Positions 1-8,107 of a stretch of DNA of 41,724 nucleotides are shown piece by piece. A model generated the notes under the pieces. That model saw nothing but the letters and a program-made list of their open reading frames with translations. It was not told where the DNA came from and did no database searches. This DNA is from Kitasatospora sp. DSM 101779 (GTDB taxonomy: Bacteria > Actinomycetota > Actinomycetes > Streptomycetales > Streptomycetaceae): NCBI RefSeq assembly GCF_025655475.1, contig NZ_JAHTIK010000001.1, positions 5,495,636-5,537,359 on the forward strand. Reading direction: 5' to 3'. How positions within the stretch are numbered: position 1 is the stretch's first letter; the number at the start of each line of letters is the position of its first letter. The translations under genes and the position numbers were made by a program.

Positions 1-800
1 CCGCCGAGGCCCCCGCCGCGGCTCCGGCCGCCGCCCCGGCCGCCGACGCCACCTACAAGGTCGTCCACGGCGACACCCTGTCCAAGATCGCCAACGCGCA
101 GCACGTCGACGGCGGCTGGAAGAAGCTCTACCAGGACAACCGCCAGGTCATCGGCGGCAACCCGAACCTGATCTTCCCGGGCCAGAAGCTGACCGTCGGC
201 GGCCACGCCGCGCCGGCCGCCGCCCCGAAGCCCGAGGCCGCCAAGCCCGCCGCGGCCGCCTCCCGCTCCGAGAAGCGCACCCCGGTCCAGGCCGCGCCGA
301 AGCCGGCCGCCCCCAAGACCGAGGCCGCCAAGCCCGCCGCGCCGAAGCCGGCCGCCGCCCCGAAGACCGAGGCCGCCAAGCCCGCCGCCGCTGCCTCCGG
401 CTACGTCGCGCCGGTCGCCGCCCCCCTCGGCACCCCGTACCACAAGGCCGGCTCCAACTGGTCCAGCGGCTACCACACCGGTGTCGACTTCGCCGTCAGC
501 ACCGGCACCTCGATCCACGCCATCGCCGCCGGCACCGTCGTCGAGGCCGGCTGGGGCGGCGCGTACGGCAACAACGTCGTCATCAAGCACGCCGACGGCA
601 AGTACTCGCAGTACGCCCACTTCTCGGCCCTGAAGGTCTCGGTCGGCCAGACCGTCACCGCCGGCCAGATCATCGGCCTCTCCGGCGCGACCGGCAACGT
701 CACCGGCCCGCACCTGCACTTCGAGGTCCGCACCACCCCGTCGTACGGCTCCGACATCGACCCGGTGGCGTACCTCGCCGCCCACGGTGTCCGCGTCTGA
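1..800 (+). CDS. LysM plus M23 metallopeptidase, secreted (3' part only)
   Basis: The reading frame is open from position 3 to the TGA at 798-800; the start lies before the window. The visible protein begins with an Ala/Pro stretch, then a LysM module (about 54-200, with the typical GDTLSKIA and NRQVIGGNPNLIFPGQ segments), which binds peptidoglycan glycan. A long Ala/Pro/Lys linker built on repeated PKTEAAKPAA units follows (about 205-410). The C-terminal M23 domain carries the zinc ligands: HTGVD at 474-488 and the HLH motif at 711-719. M23 enzymes cut peptide bridges in peptidoglycan, so this is a cell-wall hydrolase acting outside the membrane. The low-complexity linker is normal for Streptomyces paralogues. 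It is followed by a strong hairpin terminator. The family call is secure; the exact cut site in the peptide is unknown. Confidence 0.95.
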   Translation, partial: AEAPAAAPAAAPAADATYKVVHGDTLSKIANAQHVDGGWKKLYQDNRQVIGGNPNLIFPGQKLTVGGHAAPAAAPKPEAAKPAAAASRSEKRTPVQAAPKPAAPKTEAAKPAAPKPAAAPKTEAAKPAAAASGYVAPVAAPLGTPYHKAGSNWSSGYHTGVDFAVSTGTSIHAIAAGTVVEAGWGGAYGNNVVIKHADGKYSQYAHFSALKVSVGQTVTAGQIIGLSGATGNVTGPHLHFEVRTTPSYGSDIDPVAYLAAHGVRV

Positions 801-863
801 CGCACGCCGCCGACGCGCACCATGCCGACGCAACGACGCTGAGGCACACCGCGCCGCATCCGA

Positions 864-903
864 AGGCCCGGCCCGGGGATCCCACGATCCCGGGGCCGGG
901 CCT
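864..903 (+). terminator. Hairpin terminator after the M23 peptidase gene
   Basis: Two 18-nt arms (864-881 and 886-903) pair at 17 of 18 positions around a CCAC loop, 63 nt after the peptidase stop. There is no U-tract, which is usual for Streptomyces terminators. Confidence 0.75.
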
Positions 904-1084
904 CGGCCGTTCCCAACCGCCCCTGGCACAGGGGCAGTTCACCGCTGGCGGCGGGCGCCCGTGCGGCGGCCTCCCGGGCGGTCCGGCCCGGCGGGCACCA
1001 CGCCCCCGACCGGCCGAACGTTCCCGAACGCACGCCCGGTGCGACCTACCGCCGCAGACACGACAACCTCGTCGCGGAAGAGCC

Positions 1085-1362
1085 ATGCCCCGAGGACTCA
1101 AGCGCGCCGCCGTCCTGCTCGCCGTCGCCGTCGCCGCCCGCCTGCCGGCGGCAACCGCCGCAGCCGCCCCGCAAGCACCGCACCCTCGTCATCGGCGACC
1201 AAGAACATCGTCGGCGACCAGAACCAGGTGGCCGGGGACGACATCTTCAACGTGGGCGGCGACAACACCGTCGGCTCCGACAACGGAGGCGACTCCACCT
1301 CCCGCGACTGGCTCGACTTCAACGCCGTCGCCGCCGCCGTCACCCGCCACTACCTGGGCTGA
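1085..1362 (+). pseudogene. Small secreted protein gene broken by a frameshift
   Basis: An ATG at 1085 opens a frame that reads like a signal peptide (MPRGLKRAAVLLAVAVAA, then Ala-rich), but after about 1190 that frame becomes Arg/Thr/Ser nonsense. From about 1200 a different frame makes sense: KNIVGDQNQVAGDDIFNVGG, followed by a GDN/SDNGGDS-rich tail and a stop at 1360-1362. Joining the two would give a secreted protein of roughly 90 residues, in the style of small Streptomyces exported proteins with GDN-type repeats. The frame change sits between about 1185 and 1205. It may be a real mutation or a sequencing indel. Function unknown. Confidence 0.55.
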
Positions 1363-1525
1363 CCGGGCACCACCAGGTCAACGGCCCCGACTCGGCGAGA
1401 CCGCCGTGCAACCGGGGCCGTGGTCCGGACCGCGTCGCCCCCGCGGCGGTTCGACCACACTCTCGAGGGGCCGCACGGGCGCGCGCCTGACGCCGCGACC
1501 CACCTCACGCCCCCCGCCCGAAAGG
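1363..1525. other. Intergenic stretch with no recognised gene
   Basis: Nothing convincing is seen on either strand between the broken small gene and the integrase-like relic. The open frames here are typical GC-rich shadows without ribosome binding sites. Confidence 0.5.
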
Positions 1526-1614
1526 GGTACGCAACGGGCACGGCGCACGGAAGCCCGCTCGGACGACGAAGGCCCCGGCTCCGCGATCATGTCGCTGAGC
1601 TGGGGCCTTGACGT
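1526..1614 (+). other. Relic of an AICE right end (integrase 3' tail and tRNA terminator) outside attL
   Basis: This stretch aligns without gaps over most of its length to 17339-17427, at the other end of the element. The last 48 nt before the spacer (1562-1609) match 17375-17422 at 46 of 48 positions. The 32 nt ending at 1567 match the integrase stop region ending at 17380 at 25 of 32 positions, and the next 14 nt to the left at about 11 of 14. The integrase TGA (17362-17364) aligns with GGA here. The 1569-1609 part folds like the tRNA-Gly terminator. One reading is that the chromosome beside attL carries the end of an earlier, related element. A shared integrase arm site is the alternative. 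Confidence 0.55.
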
Positions 1615-1660
1615 TGGAGCGGGCGACGGGAATCGAACCCGCGTGGCCAGTTTGGAAGAC
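1615..1660. repeat. attL of the AICE: 46-bp copy of the tRNA-Gly 3' half
   Basis: Identical over 46 bp to 17428-17473. It contains the anticodon arm 3' side, variable loop, T arm and acceptor 3' strand of tRNA-Gly (read on the minus strand) and then diverges at 1661, so it is a truncated tRNA copy and not a working tRNA gene. This is the left boundary of the element. Confidence 0.93.
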
Positions 1661-2301
1661 GCCGGCACCGCACTGCCGCTGAGCTGGCGACTCGCTGACC
1701 TGCGGGGGAGCGGGGCGCCTTGCCGTTGTTCCCCGCACCTCCCCGCCGGTTCCTGGCCGAACGGGCATGCAAGGGGCACGGAGCGGGCACAGCTGCTCCT
1801 ATGCCCGCTACTCGGGCCAGCAGCCCCGAAGGCCTCTCGATTGCCCCTGGGGTCCGTAGAACGGCTACTGGGCATGCTTTAACCCATACATGATCATCAG
1901 GAATCAGGAAAATCGGCTGATCCGACGCTAAGGCGTCGCAGGCTGGTTCGAAGTCGCCTCGATCGAGCAGGAGCATTCTTGATGCAGTGATGTGGGCCCG
2001 TGAGTAGCATGTTGGCCACGCGCGGTGTGCCCGGGAGCAGGCCCTGAGCCCTGAAAGAAGGACCGTCCGGAGTCGATTGATCCCAGGCAGGCCGCCGCAT
2101 GGCGTGTGGGGATCACCGCCGAAGGTCATGGAGTGCCAGGTACGTGTGGGCGGTGGAGATTCTGAACGATGAGATGTTGCCATGCCTGGCTGCAGGGTTA
2201 CAGCGAGACCAGTGTCCGAATCACCTAACAGGGGCGGCGTCGGCGGCCTTGACCGCTGGTGACCGGGACAGTCCCCAGGCCGAGGATGTAACTGGGCCAT
2301 T
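1661..2301. other. Left end of the AICE, no clear gene
   Basis: No open frame here has a convincing start and codon use. GGGCAC motifs repeat at about 1781-1800 (AAGGGGCACGGAGCGGGCAC), and similar motifs occur next to attR (about 17318 and 17338-17355), so part of this may be an integrase arm region. GC falls visibly from about 1880 onward. On the minus strand around 1890-2110 one frame weakly resembles a DDE transposase fragment (MLLLDRGDFEPACDAL), which is not enough to name it. Confidence 0.4.
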
Positions 2302-2949
2302 TCACGGCAAATTGACCATTTCGTGGATCAGACGATAGGCCTCACTCTCGAAGGCCATGAGCAGTCGTTCGTCTTTCGATGACAGCTGGTCGCCGTCCTG
2401 GCGGAGAATCGCGCCCGCCCGTCCATTCGGAGGCCATGTTCGGGCCTGGCCGTTGCCGAGTAGGAGCACATGGAATAGCGACGGGCCGCAGCCGAGCTCC
2501 CAGGTGCGCTGGCCGTCGGGACTTGCAAAGAACAGGGTGTCACTGGCACCCGCGCCCTCATGCCGGCCGAGGTCCTGAATGAAGCCAGCGCGTAGGATGG
2601 CGCGGCCTGTGCGACTCACAGCCTGGTCAACGAGCACCTGCCTCGGCAGCGGCGCTTGTGGAGTCACTGGGAGCTGGCCATGGAGGATGCTGTAAAGCTC
2701 TTCCTGATCCTTCCTTAGGATCTCGTTAGCGGCCTCCGTCTTCCTCATCAGCTGATCCTGAAGCAGAGCCAGTGCAGCGAAGAGCAGGAGGGCGGCACCG
2801 ACGTTGATGAAGATGGACTGCCAGTAGGCTTCCACTACTGCGGCCGCCCACAGCAGCAGTACACCGGTGACGGTCACGATGGCAGAGAGGATCCAGTTCG
2901 GCCGTTTCCTGGTTGTCTCAAAGGTTTTTTTGGCAGCTTGCACACTCAC
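2302..2949 (-). CDS. Two-TM membrane protein, partner of the KAP NTPase
   Basis: This 215-residue protein was not recognised as a named family. It starts with a basic cytoplasmic stretch, has two hydrophobic helices at about residues 19-39 and 45-65, then a charged helix likely to be a coiled coil (about 66-92), and ends in a soluble domain (about 100-215) containing GQRTWELGCGPSLFHVLLLG. Translation starts at a GTG one nucleotide after the stop of the upstream KAP gene, with a strong AAGGAGG ribosome site at 2965-2959 inside that gene's end, so the two are translationally coupled and probably make one complex. GC is lower than in the AICE core. KAP NTPases often carry membrane helices inside their own P-loop domain; here they seem to be supplied by this separate protein. 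That role is inference. Confidence 0.88.
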   Translation of the reverse strand: MSVQAAKKTFETTRKRPNWILSAIVTVTGVLLLWAAAVVEAYWQSIFINVGAALLLFAALALLQDQLMRKTEAANEILRKDQEELYSILHGQLPVTPQAPLPRQVLVDQAVSRTGRAILRAGFIQDLGRHEGAGASDTLFFASPDGQRTWELGCGPSLFHVLLLGNGQARTWPPNGRAGAILRQDGDQLSSKDERLLMAFESEAYRLIHEMVNLP

Positions 2950-2950
2950 G

Positions 2951-5515
2951 TTACTTGTCCTCCTTGGCAGCCACTGATGCGCAGGGCGCGTGGGGAGTGT
3001 GATCGAGCTGCTCCCACCAGGCTTCGGTGTCCGGGTCGAGGCGATCGGGAAGGGCCTCCGGCTCCAGTCCGAGTGGGTCCAGTTCCTGGCCGAGCAGTAC
3101 GGCCTCGGCCGCGGCCTGACGGTTCATGTCATTTAGGTGGATCGCGAAGGACCGGCGGACCGTATCGTCGTGCGGGGAATTCCGGTAGACGTCTTCCCAG
3201 AGCATCGCTGCGATGTTCATGTATTTGAGTTGCGACAGGGAAACTGCGAGATTGTGGTTTACACCATCCATGTCGCTATCGGGCAGGCAGGCTAGTCCGG
3301 TAGAGAGTAGGAATCGGTAGACATCGCTCGCTTGCCGGGCCTGGTCGGATGCCAGCGAGTCTGCGAAAAACCGAAGCGCGGCGTAGCGAACATGGTCGGA
3401 CCTAGCAGCCTCCGCAACCCTGCGAGCCGCCTCCCGGACAGCCTCGGGCTGGTCGAGCTCGACGAGTGTGTCGATAGCCTCGTAGAGGTTCCCTAGGGAG
3501 GGGTTGGAATCGATTCCCGTGAGAATCCTCCGAACTTCCGCATCGATCTGGTCCTCCGGTATGGGATGGTTCCGGACGCGGGCAAACCGGAATACGAGCG
3601 CCTGGGTTCGTTCCGGGCGATGATGGGCACCTTCGTTGAGCAGCCGCCTGAGGGTCTCGTCGACGACCGAGTACTCATCGGATATCTTTCGCTTCAGGAC
3701 GAAATCCGCATAGTTCTGCATGATGTTGTAGTGGCCCGGGGCGAGGCGCATGGCCGCTCGGTGGAGTTGCAACGCCAGTTCCTGGCCAGCCACCCGAGCG
3801 GCGATGAGGGCAGAGTTTCCAACTGTGGCCGCAGCATGGCTGGGGAAGTCGGTTTGCTGGGTCAGCTGTCTGATCTCCTCCAGCGCAGCTCTCGCCTGTT
3901 CGAGTCGGCCGTCATCTTCCGCCTGGTTGGCCTTGAGGTACAGCAGGAAGGCCTGATTCTCCAGCGATCCAGCCGGTTCGTTTACGTTTGACCCCAGGCG
4001 AGTGGCGTCCACTGAGGTGTGCATCCCCTGAAGTCCGTGCCAGCCAGCTCCTCCTTCCCCTCCTCGTCCTCCTCCGCCATCACTCTCGCCGTCGTCCTGT
4101 AGAGGAGGGGGCGGAGGCGGCTGCCAAGCCGGCGCCGCGTTGATGTAGAGCAGCAGCTGCGGATCGACATCGGTGAGGTCCGCGCCGCGTTGGTCCGCGA
4201 GTGTTTTCAAGGCGGGCCAGAGCTCGGTATCGCCGAGTTCCCACAAGCCGGAGATCGCCCGACCCAGGTCGATGAGCTGATCGACCTGCTCCGTCAGCTG
4301 GTTGACTTGCCGTAGCTGCTCGCGTTGCTCCGGTCCGGTGGTCTGCGCCTGCAGGTTCAGGCTCCAGGAATACCTCCACCAGAAGTTCGGCCAGAACGCT
4401 CGCATCACCCATTGCTTGACGTCGGCCGGCGACAGCGGCACGCCGGGTTGAGGCTTGAACTGGGCGAGGAAGGTGTTGAAGCGATGCTTGGCCGACCGCG
4501 GTGTGAGATTAACGTCGACTTTTAGGAGCGGAGCGAGGAGGCAGTTCGGGTACCGTCGGCCGGACTCGGCCAGGAATTGCTCCAGTTCTTTGAACCTTTC
4601 CCCTAGGTCGCCGTCCCCGCTGACACTAGGTATTTTCTTCGTGAGTCCGATCAGGTACTCCGCCACATCCCCGGGAGAGGACAGGAGAGTGGGTACCTCC
4701 ACGCCGAGATGAACGTACTTTTCCAAGGCCTGCTCCGGATAGCGGGGCCCGAGCAAGAGGTGCTCACGTACTGACTCGACGAGATGTTCACGGCTGGCGG
4801 CCATGACGAAGAACAGATTCTGTTGATTTGGGCTCAGCCATTGCGTGATCGCTGCGAGCAAGTCGGCAGTGAAGCCCTTGCGGCACCTGTCCAGGTCGTC
4901 CACGAGAACCACGTGGACTCGCTGGCTGTGGCTTCCCTCGCGACCTGGACCCGGGCCCGTCTCGCTCAGGCGGTCGGCGACCATTCTGTCGGCACACTGA
5001 CGCATCCATTGCTCCAGCAATGGTGGGGCATTTGAGTAGCTCTGGAGTATGCGCTGGAATACCATAGCTCCCTGGAGGGAGGATCGAAGTGGAACATCAT
5101 TAGGCATGATCAACGGGGAATTAGATTCCATTCCTGCGATGATGTAAAGGTATTCCGAGAGGAGCGTGGGGTCACCTTCCGTGAGGCCATTTACGATTTC
5201 ATAGGCAAGGCTCGCCCGGACGTCCTCCACTCGTTCCCACAGTGGCGCCTCGTACCATGTCCTGCTGAAGCGGTCAGACGCGTTAGCGGCCTCTACCTTT
5301 TCTTCGACCATCTGCTCCAGTACCCGGAGGGCGGTGGACTTACCCGCGCCCCATCGGCCGTAAAGTGCAAACACCATGGGTGGCGAAGGGGCGCCACTGG
5401 CGCAGGGTCGCGCAATGTGTGAAGCGACACTCTCCAGACTTGTCCGGAAATCCTTCTGCTCGAATAGGATATCGTCGGTTAATCTGGCAGGAATCTGTGC
5501 AACGAATGGGCACAT
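2951..5515 (-). CDS. KAP-family P-loop NTPase with TPR-like C-terminal half
   Basis: This is an 854-residue STAND-type ATPase. The N-terminal KAP domain (about 15-400) has Walker A GRWGAGKST at 53-61, Walker B HVVLVDDLDR at 201-210 and a LTPRSAKHRFNTF segment (338-350) matching the conserved helix near the end of KAP domains. A Pro/Gly-rich linker (about 462-515) leads to an alpha-helical C-terminus (about 520-835) that reads as TPR-like repeats, for example GRLEQARAALEEIRQL. No membrane helix interrupts the P-loop domain, unlike many KAP proteins. It is the first gene of a two-gene operon with the two-TM gene. KAP proteins include PifA of plasmid F, which blocks phage T7, so a defence role is plausible but unproven. 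GC and codon use are looser than in the AICE core, suggesting separate acquisition. Confidence 0.92.
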   Translation of the reverse strand: MCPFVAQIPARLTDDILFEQKDFRTSLESVASHIARPCASGAPSPPMVFALYGRWGAGKSTALRVLEQMVEEKVEAANASDRFSRTWYEAPLWERVEDVRASLAYEIVNGLTEGDPTLLSEYLYIIAGMESNSPLIMPNDVPLRSSLQGAMVFQRILQSYSNAPPLLEQWMRQCADRMVADRLSETGPGPGREGSHSQRVHVVLVDDLDRCRKGFTADLLAAITQWLSPNQQNLFFVMAASREHLVESVREHLLLGPRYPEQALEKYVHLGVEVPTLLSSPGDVAEYLIGLTKKIPSVSGDGDLGERFKELEQFLAESGRRYPNCLLAPLLKVDVNLTPRSAKHRFNTFLAQFKPQPGVPLSPADVKQWVMRAFWPNFWWRYSWSLNLQAQTTGPEQREQLRQVNQLTEQVDQLIDLGRAISGLWELGDTELWPALKTLADQRGADLTDVDPQLLLYINAAPAWQPPPPPPLQDDGESDGGGGRGGEGGAGWHGLQGMHTSVDATRLGSNVNEPAGSLENQAFLLYLKANQAEDDGRLEQARAALEEIRQLTQQTDFPSHAAATVGNSALIAARVAGQELALQLHRAAMRLAPGHYNIMQNYADFVLKRKISDEYSVVDETLRRLLNEGAHHRPERTQALVFRFARVRNHPIPEDQIDAEVRRILTGIDSNPSLGNLYEAIDTLVELDQPEAVREAARRVAEAARSDHVRYAALRFFADSLASDQARQASDVYRFLLSTGLACLPDSDMDGVNHNLAVSLSQLKYMNIAAMLWEDVYRNSPHDDTVRRSFAIHLNDMNRQAAAEAVLLGQELDPLGLEPEALPDRLDPDTEAWWEQLDHTPHAPCASVAAKEDK

Positions 5516-5869
5516 GGCAATTTCCGTGGCGGCTTTTGGATTCGCGAAAAGGCCGGTGCGGCGCGATCGGAAATGCCGCCGCCAAGCGTCCGTCGCGGGA
5601 GGGCCGGCGCGGATTTGGTAGGCTTCTCCCTCTACTGCTACGCTCCGGGCCGCCGACTGTCAAGGGCAGCATCGGACTGATGCCTGCGCTAGCTGTAACG
5701 TTGGTCGCGTGTGTCACGTATTGTGATGGGCTAGGGCATTTGAAAGAGTATTTCATCCCATGAATCTCTCCCCATTCCCGGGTCGAGTGGCCACTCCAAG
5801 GCTGGTCCGGCGACTCCGGTCAGCCGTGAACAGTGCTCCCGGCACCTCAGTTGGGCCAGGTTGGTGCTA
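5516..5869. other. Upstream region of the KAP operon
   Basis: This stretch holds no gene that can be supported. It must contain the leftward promoter of the KAP operon, but no good -10/-35 pair was found by eye. Its base composition is mixed, more AT-rich from 5690 to 5780. Confidence 0.4.
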
Positions 5870-6500
5870 TGGCAAGGTAACAAGGAGTAGCTGAGGCTTG
5901 CGGACGACTTGGTAGAGGCTCAGGCGGCTGCTGGTTCTTTTGCGGTCATGGCCAGCCTCCGCAGGATGTAGAGGTATGGCCAGGGCGGCCGTTAAAGGTG
6001 GCCTTAGTGGGCAAATCCCCAGCGCATGCTTCATATCCCGGTAGCCGTGCTCGATTCGCCAGCAGAGCCTGGTGGAGCGGAGCGAGCGATCACCAGGAGT
6101 ATCGGTGAGTAGATCAGAGAGCCAGAACCGCACCGGCTCGGCCTCTTTCACTGGGCCTTCGGACAGTGGCCGGCACTCGGGCAGTTCGATGCCTTGGTGG
6201 TGTTACGGACCTCGCGGCCGCCTGCGGGGTGGATCCGCAGTGTGACGAACCGTGACTACTCGCGTTTGCGCCCCTGATGTTGCTCTTTCACCCAGTCCCT
6301 TCCATCGGGGCCTTCACGCGGTTCGGCGGATTCGGATACCTAATGACCGGTGGCCGTTCGGTCTCGCTGTAGGGCGGGATGAACGGTCGCGCGGACTCCG
6401 TCTGGGTGCTAATGATGGCCGAGATACCCATAACCACATTGCTGGCGTCCGCGATGGCCGGCGGAACGTGCACGTTCCAGAATCGGGTCTCGTCCACCAT
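5870..6500 (-). pseudogene. Decayed IS701-like (DDE) transposase fragment
   Basis: Read on the minus strand, pieces of an IS701-type transposase appear in order but in different frames: an IPPYSETERPPVIRYPNPPN segment near 6300-6380, RFVTLRIHPAGGREVR near 6200-6250, GIELPECRPLSEGP then EAEPVRFWLSDLLTDTPGD near 6105-6195, and CWRIEHGYRDMKHALGI near 6010-6060, which is the family's hallmark WRIEH.YRE.K..LG.D block just before the catalytic Glu region. Frames change at least twice and the C-terminus is lost, so it cannot be active. No terminal inverted repeats were found. It marks a site of past insertion between the KAP cargo and the NERD gene. Confidence 0.65.
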
Positions 6501-7243
6501 GTCCAGCGCGAGCTACCGCTTCTGTAGGTGCTCGAGGTCGGTGGGTACTGTGGCATGAGCTGTCGATGGGCGTTCTCGATGCTACGGGGGGTGGAGTGGT
6601 TTTGGCCGGTGTCCTGTTCGGGTTGGGGTCGAGCATGATCGGGGGGCCGTAAGCTGTTGCGACTCGGTCAGGGCTCTTTGGGCCTGACCGCAATGTGGCC
6701 GAGTGGCCCCCCGTTCTTGCTCGACGCGGGTCCCAGTCCGGACAGGTGGGTAAAACCGCGGAGCCGCCCGCCCCGGCCCCGACGGGCCTGGTTCTGAGCT
6801 GTGCCTTCTGCGCCGTCCTCCGCCCGTGTGGGGGTGGAAGTTGGACCTGTCCGTCTTTGCCCCGGCCTTAGCTCTTCGCCCCTTGTGGGCGCGGCCGACG
6901 ACGGCGAAGCCCCAGCCGGGGCGAAGACAGGAGGCGGGGCGCGCGCCGGAGGACGGCCGGCGCCGCCGCGCCGCAGGCGCGGCACCCCGAACATTGTGAG
7001 GCTACGTCTAGTAGTTCCAGGAGGCCGGGAATCTCGCCGGTGATCTCCGATCCCGCCGTGATGTGCCTTCCCCGTGGGCTTCGCCCGCCCCGCCCGCCGA
7101 GCGGAGCGAGGCGCCTTGAACCCGTAGAGAAGGTTTTTACGCATCCCCTCCTGCCTACCGACCGATGGCCGAAGGCGGTCTTGGCTCCTGCTGGCTGGCA
7201 TGTTGAGCTGGAGCGTTGAGTGATCGTTGCCTCGGGGGTGGGG
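6501..7243. other. Gene-free stretch between transposase relic and NERD gene
   Basis: Open frames here lack ribosome binding sites and sensible composition; all look like shadows. The 6720-6990 part is very GC-rich with many short inverted repeats. No tandem 8-bp repeats of the kind bound by TraB (clt loci) were spotted. It may hold regulatory or transfer sequence, but nothing can be shown. Confidence 0.4.
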
Positions 7244-8104
7244 ATGGACGGCGAGTTCACTGTCCGGCGCTGGCGCCGGTATGGGCATGACCGGCTGTAC
7301 GTGAACCGGCAGGGCGCTGAGCAGGCCGTTGGCTGGTACGACTTCGCCACCGGAAGGATCGAGGTCCCAGACGAACGGGACCGCGCTGCTGTGGTACGGG
7401 TGCTGACCCCACGTCTGGCCGGTCTGACGCCGGAGGTGCAGGCACCCCCGCAGGCCATGCCGGAACCACCCTCGGCCGCGGAGGGCGGCAGCCTGGACCT
7501 GGCGCTCAACAAGCCCGGGGATGCCTTACGGCGGAAGATCGCCGAAGAGGAGCCGTCCTGGTGGAAGCGCCGCTTCGCCTACTGGCTCAGTCGGGAGACG
7601 ACGTCGGCGCATTCATGGGCGGTCGGCCTGCGAGGTGAACGGCTCGTCGGTGGCCGACTCAACCGGCTCCGTCGGGATGGCTGGAAGGTCCTGCACTCGG
7701 TGCAGCCGCCGAGCGGAGGCGCTGATATTGATCACTTAGTCATCGGCCTGCCGGGCGTGTTCGTCGTCAACACCAAGCATCATCGTGGCGCCGCGGTATG
7801 GCAGGGCGACCATGCCGTGACGGTGAACCGGTCCTCTACGCAGTACGTCCCGATCAGCCAGCGGGAGGGGGCGCGGGTCAGTCGGCTCTTATCGGGACGG
7901 TGCGGATTCGAGGTGCCCGTGCAACCCGTGATTGCCGTGCTCGGAGCGGCATCGATCACGGTGACGTCCGAGTTGGCGCCTGTGCTCCTCCTGGACGGGA
8001 GGGAGGCGGATCGCCGCCTCTCGGGCCGCACACCTCGGATGTCTGCCGAGCAGGTGGAGCGCGTCTACACAGTCGCGCGAGACAGCCGCACCTGGGCACG
8101 ATGA
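7244..8104 (+). CDS. NERD (nuclease-related) domain protein
   Basis: This protein of 286 residues has an unknown N-terminal part (1-120) and a NERD domain (about 122-220). The domain shows the expected order: Glu132 in GLRGERLVG, the DIDHLVIG strand with Asp161 and Asp163, and Lys178 in VFVVNTKHHRG, the E-D-K pattern of endonuclease-like folds. NERD proteins are predicted DNA-processing enzymes, but activity is rarely demonstrated. The ATG at 7244 is preceded by a G-rich run; an in-frame GTG at 7220 is an alternative start giving 294 residues. It converges with the Pif-like gene, their stops 3 nt apart. Its job in the AICE is unknown; processing of incoming DNA or a defence role are both inference. 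Confidence 0.85.
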   Translation: MDGEFTVRRWRRYGHDRLYVNRQGAEQAVGWYDFATGRIEVPDERDRAAVVRVLTPRLAGLTPEVQAPPQAMPEPPSAAEGGSLDLALNKPGDALRRKIAEEEPSWWKRRFAYWLSRETTSAHSWAVGLRGERLVGGRLNRLRRDGWKVLHSVQPPSGGADIDHLVIGLPGVFVVNTKHHRGAAVWQGDHAVTVNRSSTQYVPISQREGARVSRLLSGRCGFEVPVQPVIAVLGAASITVTSELAPVLLLDGREADRRLSGRTPRMSAEQVERVYTVARDSRTWAR

Positions 8105-8107
8105 GGC

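Noticed and set aside
1630..1700. A second tRNA-Gly gene at attL
   Set aside because: Only the 3' half of the tRNA is present; after 1660 the sequence no longer pairs to a D arm or acceptor.
1890..2110. A transposase fragment on the minus strand in the AICE left end
   Set aside because: One short segment looks DDE-like, but no ordered set of motifs could be traced, so it was not annotated as a pseudogene.
6668..7512. Minus-strand frames before and across the NERD gene start
   Set aside because: Arg/Pro/Ala-rich, partly antisense to the NERD gene, and without a ribosome site.
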